Origin: Solidesulfovibrio sp.
Lineage (GTDB): Bacteria > Desulfobacterota > Desulfovibrionia > Desulfovibrionales > Desulfovibrionaceae
DNA length: 37,879 bases
Direction: 5' to 3'
Assembly (NCBI RefSeq): GCF_029978005.1
Contig: NZ_JARKOZ010000120.1
Span: 1-37,879 of the forward strand
The notes under the pieces were generated by a model. That model saw nothing but the letters and a program-made list of their open reading frames with translations, did not search any database and was not told the DNA's origin. A program made the position numbers and the translations under genes. Positions 1 through 9,832 of the stretch are shown here, one piece after another (within the stretch, counting starts at the first letter, position 1; the number at the start of each line of letters is the position of its first letter).

Positions 1-90
1 CTCGATGGCCACTTCCTTGCCGAGTTCTCCGGAGCCGAGCAGCATGATCCTGGTGGCGGACGGGGTGAGCGGCGTGCCGATGGTCGCCAT
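1..90 (-). CDS. purT: Phosphoribosylglycinamide formyltransferase 2, N-terminal fragment (window edge)
   Basis: The complement strand reads 30 residues from an ATG whose complement ends at base 90 and runs off the window. They include [19 protein letters not shown], which matches the start of PurT almost residue for residue. PurT is the ATP-grasp enzyme that makes formyl-GAR from GAR, formate and ATP in purine synthesis. The segment seen is the first strand and glycine loop (LGSGELG) of the pre-ATP-grasp domain; the ATP-binding part lies outside the window. The gene is on the same strand as the aminotransferase that ends at base 175, with an 84-base gap in which I see no clear promoter. Confidence 0.85.
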   Translation of the reverse strand, partial: MATIGTPLTPSATRIMLLGSGELGKEVAIE

Positions 91-174
91 GGCGGGCCTC
101 CTGGTGAATGTTGTGCGGGCGCGGGGAAATTACAGGGAAGAAGCGGCGAAAACAAGCCGGCCGGGCCGGTCGCC

Positions 175-1377
175 TCAGCCCGCCAGCGGCAGCGTCTCCC
201 GCAGCCAGTCGATCATCAGGTCGATCTCCTGGCGCGACACGGTCAGCGCCGGCATGAAGCGCAGGACGTCGGGCCTCGGAGCGTTGAGCAAAAGCCCCTC
301 CGGCCCCCGGTCGCGGGCCAGTTCCACGCACCGGGCCGCGCGGCCGTCGGGCAGCAGGAGCGCGCGCAAAAGCCCCCTCCCCCGCTCGCCGGCCAGGCCG
401 AGCGCGTCCGAGAGTTCCCGAAGCCGCGCCCCCAGGTGTTCGCCCACGGCCCGGACCTCCTCCAGGAAGCCCGGCGCGAGCAGGACGTCCAGCACGGCCG
501 TCCCGACGGCGGTCATGAGGGGATTGCCGTTGTAGGTCCCGCCCTGGTCGCCGGCCTCGAAGCAGCACGCCGACTCCCGCGCCAGCAGGGCCGAAAGCGG
601 CACGCCGCCGCCGATGCCCTTGCCCAGGGTCATGACGTCCGGCGCGACGCCGGCCTGCTCATGGGCGAAAAGCGTTCCGGTGCGGCCCATGCCCGTCTGC
701 ACCTCGTCCACGATGAGCAGGATTCCCTCCTGCTCGGTGAACCGCCGCAGGTCGCGCAGGAACGCGTCCGTGGCCGGGATGACCCCGGCCTCGCCCTGGA
801 TCGGCTCCAGCATGACGGCCACGGTCGTCGGGCCCACAAGGGCCCGGACCGAATCCAGGTCGTTGAGGCGCGCCTTGGGAAAGCCCGGCACCTGGGGCGC
901 GTAGAGCGTGTCCCAGCCGGGCTTGCCGGAGGCCGACATGGCGGCCAGGGTGCGGCCGTGGAAGGAGTTCTCGAAGGTGACGATCTCGTAGGCCCCTCGC
1001 CGGTGCTTCCTGCCCCACTTGCGCGCCAGCTTGATGGCCCCTTCGTTGGCTTCCGCGCCGGAATTGGCGAAAAAGACCCGGTCGAAGGCCGAATGGGCCA
1101 CGAGGCCCTCGGCCAATTCCATGGCCGGCCGGTTGTAGAAGGCCGGGCTCGGGTTGACCAGCCGGGAGGCCTGTTCGGCCAGGGCGTGCGTGACGGCCGG
1201 GTGGCAATGCCCCAGGCAGTTGACCGCCCAGCCCTGCACGAAATCCAGGTAGCGCTTCCCCGCTTCGTCCGTGAGCCACGAGCCTTCTCCGGAGGCGAAG
1301 ACGATCTCCGGCCGGGGCGTGATCCACATGAGGCATTGGGCCTGGGCCGCCGGAAAGGCGGAATCGTTTTCCGACAT
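175..1377 (-). CDS. argD: Acetylornithine/succinyldiaminopimelate-type aminotransferase (class III, PLP)
   Basis: This 400-residue class III PLP aminotransferase has the usual length for ArgD. Visible motifs are [15 protein letters not shown] (105-119, phosphate-binding loop), NSFHGRT (137-143), [11 protein letters not shown] (224-234, with the Asp that contacts the PLP ring nitrogen) and LGKGIGGG, where K253 is the expected Schiff-base lysine. ArgD transfers an amino group between glutamate and N-acetylglutamate semialdehyde in arginine synthesis, and many bacterial forms also serve lysine synthesis. I place the start at the ATG ending at 1377 because GGGGAGGT lies just upstream. A longer reading from 1443 adds 22 residues unlike the family. 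Other omega-aminotransferases of this class cannot be fully excluded, and no other arginine gene is visible nearby. Confidence 0.85.
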   Translation of the reverse strand: MSENDSAFPAAQAQCLMWITPRPEIVFASGEGSWLTDEAGKRYLDFVQGWAVNCLGHCHPAVTHALAEQASRLVNPSPAFYNRPAMELAEGLVAHSAFDRVFFANSGAEANEGAIKLARKWGRKHRRGAYEIVTFENSFHGRTLAAMSASGKPGWDTLYAPQVPGFPKARLNDLDSVRALVGPTTVAVMLEPIQGEAGVIPATDAFLRDLRRFTEQEGILLIVDEVQTGMGRTGTLFAHEQAGVAPDVMTLGKGIGGGVPLSALLARESACCFEAGDQGGTYNGNPLMTAVGTAVLDVLLAPGFLEEVRAVGEHLGARLRELSDALGLAGERGRGLLRALLLPDGRAARCVELARDRGPEGLLLNAPRPDVLRFMPALTVSRQEIDLMIDWLRETLPLAG

Positions 1378-1503
1378 GTCGGCACCTCCCCGCCGGGCCT
1401 CGGCCTGGCGGCTTTCGGGGCCGGCGCGCTTCGTCGGCTCCACGGGGGTCCATGGGTATAGCCTTGCGCCGCCAAGCTCAAGAGCGGCGTTCGCGCGGGG
1501 GCG

Positions 1504-4500
1504 CTAGCGGGTGGCCCAGGCCTCGCGCACGGGCAGGGGCTCCCCGGAGAGCCACAGGCGCATGGCTCCGCCGACCTGGGAGTCCTGGCGCAGGGTCGTG
1601 GGAGTTGCGCCCAGGGAAACGGCGGGCAGGGCCGAGGCGTCGAGCAGCACCTCGATGCGCATGGGGTATTTGGGGTCGGAGCGGATGGAGGCCCCGGGCC
1701 CGGACAGCTCGCAGCCCACGAAGAGGATGTTGACGGGCTTGTCGAAGAGGACTTCCCGCACCACGCCCTCGTAGGTGGACGACACGTCCAGGGGGCCGCG
1801 CTCGGAGAAATCCAGGAACACCTTGCGGGCGTCGATGTCGTTCACGCCGTAGAACACCCTGGCGTAATTGGGCTTGTCCGTCTGCAGGACGGGATGGATC
1901 ATGGCCCGCACGCCCTTTATGGGGATCTCCGAGGCGAAGACGTACTCGGCCAGGCAGGGCCGGTCCTTCAGGCAGGTCAGGGACTTGCGCAGGATGTTGA
2001 GGTTGTCGCGGCGCACCATGTTGTAGAGGTCGAAGCCCTCGGGCGTGAACAGGGGAGAAAGGCTCACCAGGCCCTCGCCGCCGAGGTTGAGCGTGACGAG
2101 CGAGCCCTCGGGCACGGCCAGGGGAATGGGGAGGCTTTCCCGGCCAAGGCGGAGCACGGGCCGGGAGACGCCGCCCGTGAAGGAGAGGCCCCGCACCGTC
2201 CAGGGGAGCTCCGCGTCCACGGCCACCTTCTCCCCCCGGCCGTCGGGCAGGGCCACGGTCGAGTCGGCGAGCCTGGGGTCGTAGAGGTAAAAGACCGGCT
2301 CGCCGTCCGCTCCGCCCACGACCGCCACCGGCGGCAGGCCCGGATGGGCCGCCCGGAACCGGGCCAGGTCGGCGGCCGGCTGCCAGGCCGCCGCGCCGGA
2401 CCGGCCGGGGCAGCGGGCGTCGGCGGCGCAGAAGGCGTGCAGGACGTCGGGCCCCAGCGGCGCGACATCCGGCGTCCAGGGCGCGAGGGCGGCGTTGGCC
2501 GCGATGTTGTCGAGCACGGCCAGGGGAGTCCGTGCCGCGGCGTCGCCCGGTTCGCCCGCCGCCTCGAAGCGCAGCCGCTCCAGGTCGATGTAGGCCGAAT
2601 ACCGGCCGGTGAGGAATTCCAGGCGCACGTAGAGCGGCTTGCCGGGGTCGGCCCAGGCCAGGTTCGCGGCCACGGGCAGGGTGGACTCGCCGGTGGCCCC
2701 GGCCTGGCCGTAGCCGGGGTCGGCCGCGACGAAGCGATCGTAGTCGATGTCCTCGACCAGGGCCAGGCGGTCCGGGTCCTGGCCGGCGTAGAGCCGCAGC
2801 CGGGCTTCGGGGCGCATGACGCGGATCTTGGCGCGCATGACCGCGTCGAAGCGCACGGCCACGGACCGGCAGGTCGCCCCGGGGGCGGCGACGAGCTTCC
2901 AGGTGGCCTGCCCCGGCGCGTCCAGGCTGTACAGGGACAGGGCGTGGAGGCGGTAGTCCGGGGCGACGTTATGCGCCTGCCAGACCGTCTCGTAGAAGCG
3001 CAGGGTGGTGAAATCGTCCGTATAGACCGGCGCGCCGCCGGGCCCGGGCGAAACCACCAGCGGGGCCTGACTGACCACGCCCCCTCGCGAGAAAAGCACG
3101 GTCTCGTCCTCCTGCGGCATGTCCATGACCCGCACGAGCCCGGCCGGCTCGAAGCCGCCCTGCTGCGTCACATAATAGAACTTCCGGTAGCCGCGCGCGT
3201 CCACGTCGCCGAAATACCGGTAGGCGTCGCGAAGCTCGCGCGTCAGCACGACCTTTTTCGGCCGGTTGTATTCGAACATGACGTAGCCGACGTCTTCCTT
3301 GTGCAGGAGCAGATACCGGGCCCAGCGCTGCACGTTGTGGTGCCAGCCGCGGTACAGGGCTTCGTACTGGAAGTTCGGCCCGCTGATCCACAGGATGCCG
3401 GCGAAGCCGAGAGCCAGGCAGGCCGCGGCGTGGCGGCCGGAACCGGGGGCGAGCCGCCGGCCCAGGAGCCAGCGGGCCAGGGCCGCGGACCCGGCTCCGG
3501 CGAAAAGCAGCACGGCGAAGAAAAGCCCCACCAGGTACTTGGCCGTGACCTGCGTCTGCACGTTGACGGCGAAGGCGGCCAGGGTCGGCAGCCCGCACCA
3601 GAGCACAAGCAGCGCCAGGTCGCGGCCCCGCCGGTTTCGCAGACTCCAGACCGCGCCGAGGAGCATGAACAGCGCCACGATGCCCGTGCCCGTGAAGTCC
3701 GAGTCCCGGAAATAAAGCGTGATCTCCCGAAACGCCTTGCCCAGGCGGTACGGGTCGAAGGCGTGGCCGCCGCCCTGGTAGAAGGTGTGGAAAGCCACGA
3801 ATTGCCCCGGGACCTGGGGCAGGTAGAGCAGCCCGGCCAGGCACAGTCCCAGGCCGTGGACCAGGGCCAGGCGCAGGGCTGCCGGCCGGTCGGCGGCGCG
3901 CCAGACGGCCGGGAGGCACAGGCAACAGGTGAAAAGCGCCTGGGCCAGGACGAAGGGCGCGGCGATGTAGGAGCTGTAGAGCATAAGCGTCGTGGCCAGG
4001 CCGTAGCCGAGGGCCGACCGCCAGGTCCGGTCGTCGAGGAGGCGCTTGTAGCAGTAAAGGGACAGGAGCGAAAACGTGTAGAAGACCACGTACCAGCGCA
4101 TGTACCTGGAATAGGCGACGTGGAACTGCAGCAGCGCTCCGTAAAGCGCGCTGCACAAGGCGGCCTGCTCGTCGAAGAACCGCCTAGCCACCAGAAACAG
4201 CATGGCCAGCGAGGCCAGGCCGAAAAGGACGAACGGCAGACGGACGGTGAAGTCGTCGTCCTTGAGCAGACGAAAACAATGGATCAGCAAGTGGTGCAGC
4301 GGCGGGGACGTGTCGAGGGCGACGTCCGAGGCCGCCTGTCCGTTGAGGCTCTTCAACATCTCGGCCACGGGAAGGGATGCCCGGTGGAGGGCAAGGTGCT
4401 CGTCCCACTGCAGTTCCGGCACGCCAAGATCATGCAGCCTGATGCAGGCGGCGACGATGAGAACGACGCCAAGCACGACCAGACTCCATCGCGTATTTCG

Positions 4501-4575
4501 CCCGTATCCGTGCACCACGACGCAGCATCCCCATCGGCCTGCGGCGTCGTCCGCCGTCAGCAGGCCCCTTGGCAT
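1504..4575 (-). CDS. Large membrane GT-C-type glycosyltransferase-like protein with long C-terminal soluble region
   Basis: The protein has 1023 residues. The first ~430 carry about ten hydrophobic segments, beginning with WSLVVLGVVLIVAACI (30-45). An acidic pair in the first external loop (LQWDEH, D58-E59) fits the catalytic loop of GT-C enzymes (PMT/ArnT, PMT_2 family) that transfer sugars from polyprenyl-phosphate donors outside the membrane. The remaining ~590 residues are soluble and beta-rich by eye, without a motif I recognise, and would lie in the periplasm. The 1023-residue length is about twice that of a simple ArnT-type enzyme. The first 28 residues are polar and lack a good ribosome site, so the true start may be an internal codon. 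The donor and acceptor cannot be told; a role in cell-surface glycans or protein glycosylation is inference. Confidence 0.6.
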   Translation of the reverse strand: MPRGLLTADDAAGRWGCCVVVHGYGRNTRWSLVVLGVVLIVAACIRLHDLGVPELQWDEHLALHRASLPVAEMLKSLNGQAASDVALDTSPPLHHLLIHCFRLLKDDDFTVRLPFVLFGLASLAMLFLVARRFFDEQAALCSALYGALLQFHVAYSRYMRWYVVFYTFSLLSLYCYKRLLDDRTWRSALGYGLATTLMLYSSYIAAPFVLAQALFTCCLCLPAVWRAADRPAALRLALVHGLGLCLAGLLYLPQVPGQFVAFHTFYQGGGHAFDPYRLGKAFREITLYFRDSDFTGTGIVALFMLLGAVWSLRNRRGRDLALLVLWCGLPTLAAFAVNVQTQVTAKYLVGLFFAVLLFAGAGSAALARWLLGRRLAPGSGRHAAACLALGFAGILWISGPNFQYEALYRGWHHNVQRWARYLLLHKEDVGYVMFEYNRPKKVVLTRELRDAYRYFGDVDARGYRKFYYVTQQGGFEPAGLVRVMDMPQEDETVLFSRGGVVSQAPLVVSPGPGGAPVYTDDFTTLRFYETVWQAHNVAPDYRLHALSLYSLDAPGQATWKLVAAPGATCRSVAVRFDAVMRAKIRVMRPEARLRLYAGQDPDRLALVEDIDYDRFVAADPGYGQAGATGESTLPVAANLAWADPGKPLYVRLEFLTGRYSAYIDLERLRFEAAGEPGDAAARTPLAVLDNIAANAALAPWTPDVAPLGPDVLHAFCAADARCPGRSGAAAWQPAADLARFRAAHPGLPPVAVVGGADGEPVFYLYDPRLADSTVALPDGRGEKVAVDAELPWTVRGLSFTGGVSRPVLRLGRESLPIPLAVPEGSLVTLNLGGEGLVSLSPLFTPEGFDLYNMVRRDNLNILRKSLTCLKDRPCLAEYVFASEIPIKGVRAMIHPVLQTDKPNYARVFYGVNDIDARKVFLDFSERGPLDVSSTYEGVVREVLFDKPVNILFVGCELSGPGASIRSDPKYPMRIEVLLDASALPAVSLGATPTTLRQDSQVGGAMRLWLSGEPLPVREAWATR

Positions 4576-4606
4576 TCGATAAATCGAGGTGAGACTGGAA
4601 AATCGG

Positions 4607-4636
4607 AAGCTATTCCACTCTGTCGCGTCGCGTCAA
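4607..4636 (-). promoter_or_regulatory. Possible sigma70 promoter for the glycosyltransferase-like gene
   Basis: On the minus strand TTGACG (complement of 4631-4636) and TAGCTT (complement of 4607-4612) are 18 bases apart. This would start transcription about 25 bases before the ATG at 4575. The -35 is good (5/6) and the -10 is weak, so the call is tentative. Confidence 0.3.
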
Positions 4637-4936
4637 GGCGTATCGACTTTTTCTCTCGGCCGTCAAAAGGTCTTTCTCTCACGACGCGTGCCGGCGTTGC
4701 GTCACGTATTGCGAAGCGTCGGAGACGTCGCCAGGCGACGAAGCGCCCTCCCGGGAAACCGCATGGCGGAGACGAGTTCCGCCATGCCCGCTCCCCCGAC
4801 CCGGCCCGTGCGCCGCCCTCCCGGACGTCGTCGCCGCAATCGGATGCCGCGCCGCCCCATCGACCAATATCATGACGATGTGTTGGCAAGGGGTGTACCT
4901 TTCTGCTAGGCTTGCGATAAGCTTGGGAGTGGTGCC
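4637..4936. other. Divergent intergenic stretch without a supported gene
   Basis: About 300 bases separate the minus-strand glycosyltransferase from the plus-strand response regulator. Open frames here are short and GC-driven, with no family signal. On the plus strand TTGGCA (4884-4889) and TAGGCT (4908-4913) are 18 bases apart and could be the promoter of the downstream signalling operon. I see no other structure. Confidence 0.4.
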
Positions 4937-5386
4937 ATGTCCAGTGCAGTCAAATCCGTGGTGATCCTGTTGGCCGACGACGACGAGGACGATGTGATCC
5001 TCATCAGGGATTCCTTCATGAGATCTAAACTTTCCAACGATCTGCGCGTCGCGGAGGACGGCGTGGAGCTCCTGGACTACCTCCGGCGCCAGGGCCGCTT
5101 CGCCGATCCGGAACTTTCCCCCCGCCCGGACATCATTCTCCTTGACCTCAACATGCCGCGCATGGACGGCCGCGAGGCCCTCAAGGAGATAAAAAACGAT
5201 CCGAAATTCAAGGACATTCCCGTCATCATCCTCACCACCTCCCAAACCCATGCGGACATCCTGCGCAGCTACCAGGACGGGGCCAACTGCTTCATCACCA
5301 AGCCCGTCACCTTCCAGAGCATGTGCGAAGTGGTGAGCAAATTCGGGGAGTACTGGTTCCAGATCGTCAAGTTGCCCGAACGGTGA
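4937..5386 (+). CDS. Single-domain response regulator, Rcp1-like
   Basis: This 149-residue receiver domain has no output domain. It has the acidic pocket ADDDEDD (13-19), the phosphoacceptor aspartate in LLDLNMPRMDG (D70), a Thr/Ser pair in ILTTS, and the conserved lysine in FITKPV. The insertion between beta-2 and beta-3 (LRRQGRFADPELSPRPD) is typical of the Rcp1 group, which pairs with phytochrome-like or bacteriophytochrome-like kinases. The ATG at 4937 follows GGGAGTGG. It lies 55 bases before a GAF/PAS kinase, so it probably receives phosphate from one or both of the SHDLQEPL-type kinases that follow. With no output domain it would act by protein contact or phosphotransfer. Confidence 0.88.
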   Translation: MSSAVKSVVILLADDDEDDVILIRDSFMRSKLSNDLRVAEDGVELLDYLRRQGRFADPELSPRPDIILLDLNMPRMDGREALKEIKNDPKFKDIPVIILTTSQTHADILRSYQDGANCFITKPVTFQSMCEVVSKFGEYWFQIVKLPER

Positions 5387-5441
5387 ACGGCCAGGCCCCG
5401 GGAAAAGCGACGCCCCTGCGGCGGCACGCAGGCGGGAGAAT

Positions 5442-8042
5442 ATGAACGAGGCCCAATCCAGCTCCGAAACGCTCGCCCGGGAAGTCGAGAGGCTGCGCCG
5501 GGAACTGGCGCAGCGCGAGCGCCTGGACGTCCTGACCGCCGCCGCCCTCGGCTGCATCCGCTCGGAAACGGCCACGCCCGAGCTGCTGCGCGAAATCGTG
5601 ACCCTGCTCGCCCGGGAAACGGGCTTCGACGCCGTCGGGTTGCGCCTGCGGGAAGGGGACGACTTCCCCTACTTCCAGACGCGGGGACTTTCCGAGGAAT
5701 TCATCCGGCTGGAAAACAACCTCTGCCCCAAGGGCAGCCACGGCCAGCCGGCCCTCGACGCGGACGGCGCCCCCCTGCTCGAATGCGCCTGCGGCATGGT
5801 CTTGCAAGGCAGGCTCGACCGCAACGAGCCTTTTGTCACCGAGTACGGCAGTTTCTGGAGCAACGCCAACACCGAACTGGTGCGGCGGCGTCCCGAACTG
5901 CTCGACCGGATACGGGGCAATTGCATCGCCTCGGGTTACGAATCCTCGGCCCTGGTGCCGCTGCGCTGCGACGACACGACCTACGGCCTACTCCAGTTCG
6001 AGGACAAGCGCCGGGACATGTTCACCCCGCAACTGGTGCGCGGCCTGGAGCTGATCGCCCGCCACCTGGCCCTGGCGCTTTCCCTGCGCCAGGCCATCGA
6101 AGAACTGCGCACGGCCGGCCGGGACCTGGCCCAACGCATCACGGAGCGCACCAGGGAGCTCGGCGAAAGCGAAAAAAAATTCCGGATGCTGGCCAACGCC
6201 ATCCCGCAACTCGCCTGGATCGCCCGGGCCGACGGCCATCTCATCTGGTACAACGACCGCTGGTACGCCTATACCGGGACCACCCCGGAGCAGATGGAAG
6301 GCTGGGGCTGGAAGTCCGTGCACGACCCGGCCGTGCTTCCGGCGGTGATGGAAAAATGGCGGGACTCCATCGCCACGGGCGAACCCTTCGACATGGTCTT
6401 TCCGCTGCTCGGGGCCGACGGCCGGTTCCGCCCCTTCCTGACCCGGGTAAACCCCCAGCGCGACGCCTCGGGCCGGGTGCTCCAGTGGTTCGGCACCAAT
6501 ACCGACATCTCGGAACAAAAGCGCATGGAAGAGGAGCTGCGCGAGCGGGAAGAGCTGCTGCGCCTTTTCATCGAGCACGCGCCGGCGGCCATCGCCATGT
6601 TCGACCGGCGGATGCGCTACATGGCCGTCAGCCGGCGCTGGCTCGCCGACTACGGCCTGGCCGGGCGCGAACTCGTCGGGCGCAGCCATTACGACATCTT
6701 TCCCGAGATCTCCCAGCGGTGGAAGGACATCCACCAGCGCTGCCTGGCCGGGGCCGTGGAACGGGCCGAAGAGGACCCCTTCACGCGCGCCGACGGCTCC
6801 ACCCAATGGGTGCGCTGGGAGGTGCGGCCCTGGTACACGACCCAGGACGTCGTCGGCGGGATCGTGGTGTGCAGCGAGGACATCAGCGAGCGCAAACAGG
6901 CGCAGCAGGCGTTGCGGGAACGCGAAACCCAGTTCACGACGGTCTTCCAGGCCAGCCCCGCGCCCATGGCCATCGTGACCTACGAGGATTCCCGCTACCT
7001 GCACGTCAACGAAGCCTATCTCCGGCTTACCGGATACGCCGGCGAGGAGATCATCGGCAAGAACTCGCTGGAGCTCGGCATCTGGCGCGACCTGGACGTG
7101 CGCGAAAACATCAGGGCCCGGTTCGCGGCCGGAGAGCGGATCACCGACGCCGAGGCGGCGTTGCGGACCAAATCCGGCGCCGCCGTCAGCGTGCTGCTGT
7201 CCATCGAGCGCATGGAGATCGACGGCAAAAGCCACATGCTCTCCGTGGCCACGGACATCACCGAGCACAAGCGGGCCGAGGAGCTGCTGCGCCATTCCCG
7301 GGACGCCCTGGAGGTCAGGGTCAGGGAGCGCACGCGCGAACTCGAGGCCAGGAACGCCGAATTGGAGAACTTCAGCTACATCACTTCCCACGACCTGCAG
7401 GAACCCTTGCGCAAGGTGCGGGTCTTCGGGGAGCGCCTGCGCCTGGAATACGCCGCCGTGCTGGAGGAAGACGGCCGGGATTACCTGCTCCGCATGGAAA
7501 ACGCGGCCGCCCGGATGCAGTCCCTGATCAGCGATCTGCTCGAATATTCCCAGGTGTCCATGGGAGAGCATGCCTTCGCCGCGTCCGACCTCGGGGAGCT
7601 CGCCCGCCAGGCGGCCCAGGACTTCGACCATGCGCTGGCGCAGGCCGGCGGCGAAATCGAGATCGGCGACCTGCCCAGGGCGGAAGTCGACGGCGCGCTC
7701 ATGCGCCAGGTTTTCGCCAACCTCATCTCCAACGCGCTCAAGTACCACGGGCGCAACCCGCCCAAGGTGCGCATCGGCGGCGAAGTCGTCACCGACGCCG
7801 GCCGGGCGATGGCCAGGATCTCCATCGAGGACAACGGCATCGGTTTCGCCGAGCAGTACAAGGAGAAGATCTTCCAGCCCTTCCAGCGTCTGCACGGGAA
7901 GAAGGCTTACGAAGGCACGGGCATCGGCCTGGCCATCGTGCGCAAGGTCCTCGAACGGCACAAGGGAACGATCACGGTCGCAAGCGAACCGGACAAGGGT
8001 TCGTGCTTCATCATGACGCTGCCCGTGGAGCAGCGCGCATAA
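5442..8042 (+). CDS. Soluble GAF/PAS sensor histidine kinase
   Basis: This 866-residue kinase has no membrane segment. A short coiled coil (8-30) is followed by a GAF domain (~35-215) with cysteines C95, C115, C117 and C161 in the arrangement LCP...ECACG...GNC, and the motif GSFWSN. Three PAS domains follow (about 245-360, 370-485, 495-610); the FG.NTDIS and ATDITEHK endings are PAC-like. A coiled coil leads to HisKA with [10 protein letters not shown] (H649 is the phosphorylation site) and an HATPase domain with N, G1 and G2 boxes ([22 protein letters not shown]). The SHDLQEPL form is the phytochrome-type kinase core and fits the Rcp1-like regulator just upstream. Phytochrome domains are absent, so the signal is not bilin-based light sensing. 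The start follows GGGAG; the next gene begins 9 bases after the stop. Confidence 0.9.
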   Translation: MNEAQSSSETLAREVERLRRELAQRERLDVLTAAALGCIRSETATPELLREIVTLLARETGFDAVGLRLREGDDFPYFQTRGLSEEFIRLENNLCPKGSHGQPALDADGAPLLECACGMVLQGRLDRNEPFVTEYGSFWSNANTELVRRRPELLDRIRGNCIASGYESSALVPLRCDDTTYGLLQFEDKRRDMFTPQLVRGLELIARHLALALSLRQAIEELRTAGRDLAQRITERTRELGESEKKFRMLANAIPQLAWIARADGHLIWYNDRWYAYTGTTPEQMEGWGWKSVHDPAVLPAVMEKWRDSIATGEPFDMVFPLLGADGRFRPFLTRVNPQRDASGRVLQWFGTNTDISEQKRMEEELREREELLRLFIEHAPAAIAMFDRRMRYMAVSRRWLADYGLAGRELVGRSHYDIFPEISQRWKDIHQRCLAGAVERAEEDPFTRADGSTQWVRWEVRPWYTTQDVVGGIVVCSEDISERKQAQQALRERETQFTTVFQASPAPMAIVTYEDSRYLHVNEAYLRLTGYAGEEIIGKNSLELGIWRDLDVRENIRARFAAGERITDAEAALRTKSGAAVSVLLSIERMEIDGKSHMLSVATDITEHKRAEELLRHSRDALEVRVRERTRELEARNAELENFSYITSHDLQEPLRKVRVFGERLRLEYAAVLEEDGRDYLLRMENAAARMQSLISDLLEYSQVSMGEHAFAASDLGELARQAAQDFDHALAQAGGEIEIGDLPRAEVDGALMRQVFANLISNALKYHGRNPPKVRIGGEVVTDAGRAMARISIEDNGIGFAEQYKEKIFQPFQRLHGKKAYEGTGIGLAIVRKVLERHKGTITVASEPDKGSCFIMTLPVEQRA

Positions 8043-8051
8043 GAGGACGGA

Positions 8052-9821
8052 ATGCTCCTGGCGAACATCTGGAACTGGCGCTCCGTGCGCTACAGGCTGG
8101 CCTGTCTGGTGCTGGTTTGCGTGACGCCCGTGTGGCTGGCCGCCGGCTCCCTGGTCTATTTCGCCTACCAGGACAAGACGCGCAGCGTCGATGCGCGGCT
8201 GCTGGACACCGCCCAGACCCTGATGCAGGCCATTGACCAGGAGATCGACATCATCGAGGCCGCTCTCGGCGCGCTGGCGACCTCGCCCTCGCTGGACACC
8301 GGGGATTTCTCCGCCTTCCACCGGCAGGCCAAGCTGTTCCTCCAGGCCTATCCCGAGTCCGACCTCCTCGTGGCCGACGCGACGGGCCAGCAACTCTACA
8401 ATTCCTTCCGCCCCCCGGGCACGCCCCTGCCCAAGCGCAACAACAGCGCCTTGGTGCGCCGCGTGTTCGAGGAAGGCAAACCCGTGGTCAGCGACCTTTT
8501 CCGGGGCGCCCTCACCGGACGTGCGCTCATCAGCGTGGACGTGCCCGTCGTCCGGGACGGCAACATCCTCTTCGACCTGGGCCTGACCCTGCCCACCAAC
8601 CGCATCGTGGCCATCATGGAACGCTACCCCCTGCCCTCGGGCTGGGTGGGGCTCATCATGGACAGCAAGCGTACGGCGGTCTACCGCACCCTGAACCCCG
8701 GGGCGTTCGTGGGAAAACAGGTGCCGCCCCTGTTCGGAAACCCGGGCGCGGGAGATTACGTCAAGGAGTTCAAAAATCTGGAAGGCATTTCCTCCCTGGC
8801 CTGCTTGAGCCGGTCCGCCGAGTCCGGCTGGTCGGTGGTCGTGCACATGCCCAAGGCCCTGGTGTGGGAGCAGTTGCGGGAATGGCTCCTCTGGACCGTG
8901 GCGGGCACGGTTCTCCTGTCCGTGGCCGGCATCATCCTGGCCGGGCATATCGCGGGCGGCATCTCCCGCTCCATCCGAGCCCTGATCCCGCCGGCCCGGG
9001 AGCTGGCCGCCGGCAACGCCGTGGCTCCCGGCGCGTTCGGCCTCGAGGAGACGGACGCGGTGGGCAAGGCCCTGGCCGAGGCTTCGCTCCTGCTCATGGA
9101 GCGCACGGCCAACCTGGAGCGCAGCAACCGTGAACTGGAGGAGTTCGCTGCCGTGGCCTCCCACGACCTCCAGGAACCCTTGCGCAAGATCAAGGCCTTC
9201 GGCGAGCGGCTGCGCGAGAACAACGCGGAAAATCTCGACGCCACGGGGCACGACTACCTGCGCCGGATGGAAAACGCCGTGGACCGGATGAACACCCTCA
9301 TCCAGGACCTGCTGGAATATTCCCGCATCACCACCCGTCCCAACCCGTTCGTCGCGACCGATCTCGGCCGGCTCGCCCGGGAGGCCGCTTCCGACATCGA
9401 GACGGCCGTCAAGGAGACGGGCGGACAGATCACGATCGACCTGATGCCCTGGGCCGAGGTCGATGCGTTGCAGATGCGCCGCGCCTTCCAGAACCTGTTT
9501 TCCAACGCCCTCAAGTTTCACGGCGAAACGCCGCCGCGCATCATGGTGACCAGCGCGACCGAAGCCAGGGACGGCCGGGAATACGCCCGCATCGCCGTGA
9601 CGGACAACGGCATCGGCTTCGACGTCCAATACCTGGAAAAGATCTTCCAGCCCTTTCAGAGGCTCCACGGCCGGGGCAAGTTTCCCGGCACGGGCATCGG
9701 GTTGGCCATCGTCAAAAAAAGCGTGGAACGCCACGGAGGCACGATCACGGCCGAGAGCCGGCCAGGCAGCGGAGCGACGTTTTTCCTGACCATCCCCTTG
9801 CGGCAGCAACCCAACGAGTAA
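8052..9821 (+). CDS. Membrane sensor histidine kinase with periplasmic dCACHE-like sensor
   Basis: This is a 589-residue kinase. The first membrane segment is at about 14-37 and the second at about 279-300, enclosing a periplasmic region of ~240 residues. Its pattern ([35 protein letters not shown]) fits a double-Cache sensor for small ligands. A weak HAMP-like linker (302-350) and coiled coil lead to His[21 protein letters not shown] (H371), closely like H649 of the kinase before it, then HATPase boxes [14 protein letters not shown] and GTGIGLAI. It is co-transcribed by position: 9 bases after the preceding stop, 11 before the next start. The near-identical phosphorylation segments suggest that both kinases address the same regulator. 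The ligand is unknown. Confidence 0.88.
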   Translation: MLLANIWNWRSVRYRLACLVLVCVTPVWLAAGSLVYFAYQDKTRSVDARLLDTAQTLMQAIDQEIDIIEAALGALATSPSLDTGDFSAFHRQAKLFLQAYPESDLLVADATGQQLYNSFRPPGTPLPKRNNSALVRRVFEEGKPVVSDLFRGALTGRALISVDVPVVRDGNILFDLGLTLPTNRIVAIMERYPLPSGWVGLIMDSKRTAVYRTLNPGAFVGKQVPPLFGNPGAGDYVKEFKNLEGISSLACLSRSAESGWSVVVHMPKALVWEQLREWLLWTVAGTVLLSVAGIILAGHIAGGISRSIRALIPPARELAAGNAVAPGAFGLEETDAVGKALAEASLLLMERTANLERSNRELEEFAAVASHDLQEPLRKIKAFGERLRENNAENLDATGHDYLRRMENAVDRMNTLIQDLLEYSRITTRPNPFVATDLGRLAREAASDIETAVKETGGQITIDLMPWAEVDALQMRRAFQNLFSNALKFHGETPPRIMVTSATEARDGREYARIAVTDNGIGFDVQYLEKIFQPFQRLHGRGKFPGTGIGLAIVKKSVERHGGTITAESRPGSGATFFLTIPLRQQPNE

Positions 9822-9832
9822 GGAAAACGACC

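Noticed and set aside
1894-4875. Long plus-strand frame opposite the glycosyltransferase-like gene
   Set aside because: Low-complexity Gly/Arg/Val/His-rich translation, no family signal, no ribosome site. It is a codon-bias shadow, as is the similar frame at 22705-25629.
4884-4899. TTGGCA-AGGGGTGTA as a sigma54 promoter for the signalling operon
   Set aside because: The -12 element lacks TTGC with proper spacing; a sigma70-type reading is somewhat better.
5988-9809. Very long open frame on the minus strand, over 1200 codons, antisense to the kinases
   Set aside because: It lies opposite genes with clear domains, has a repetitive Gly/His/Asp/Gln-rich composition typical of antisense frames in high-GC DNA, and shows no motif.
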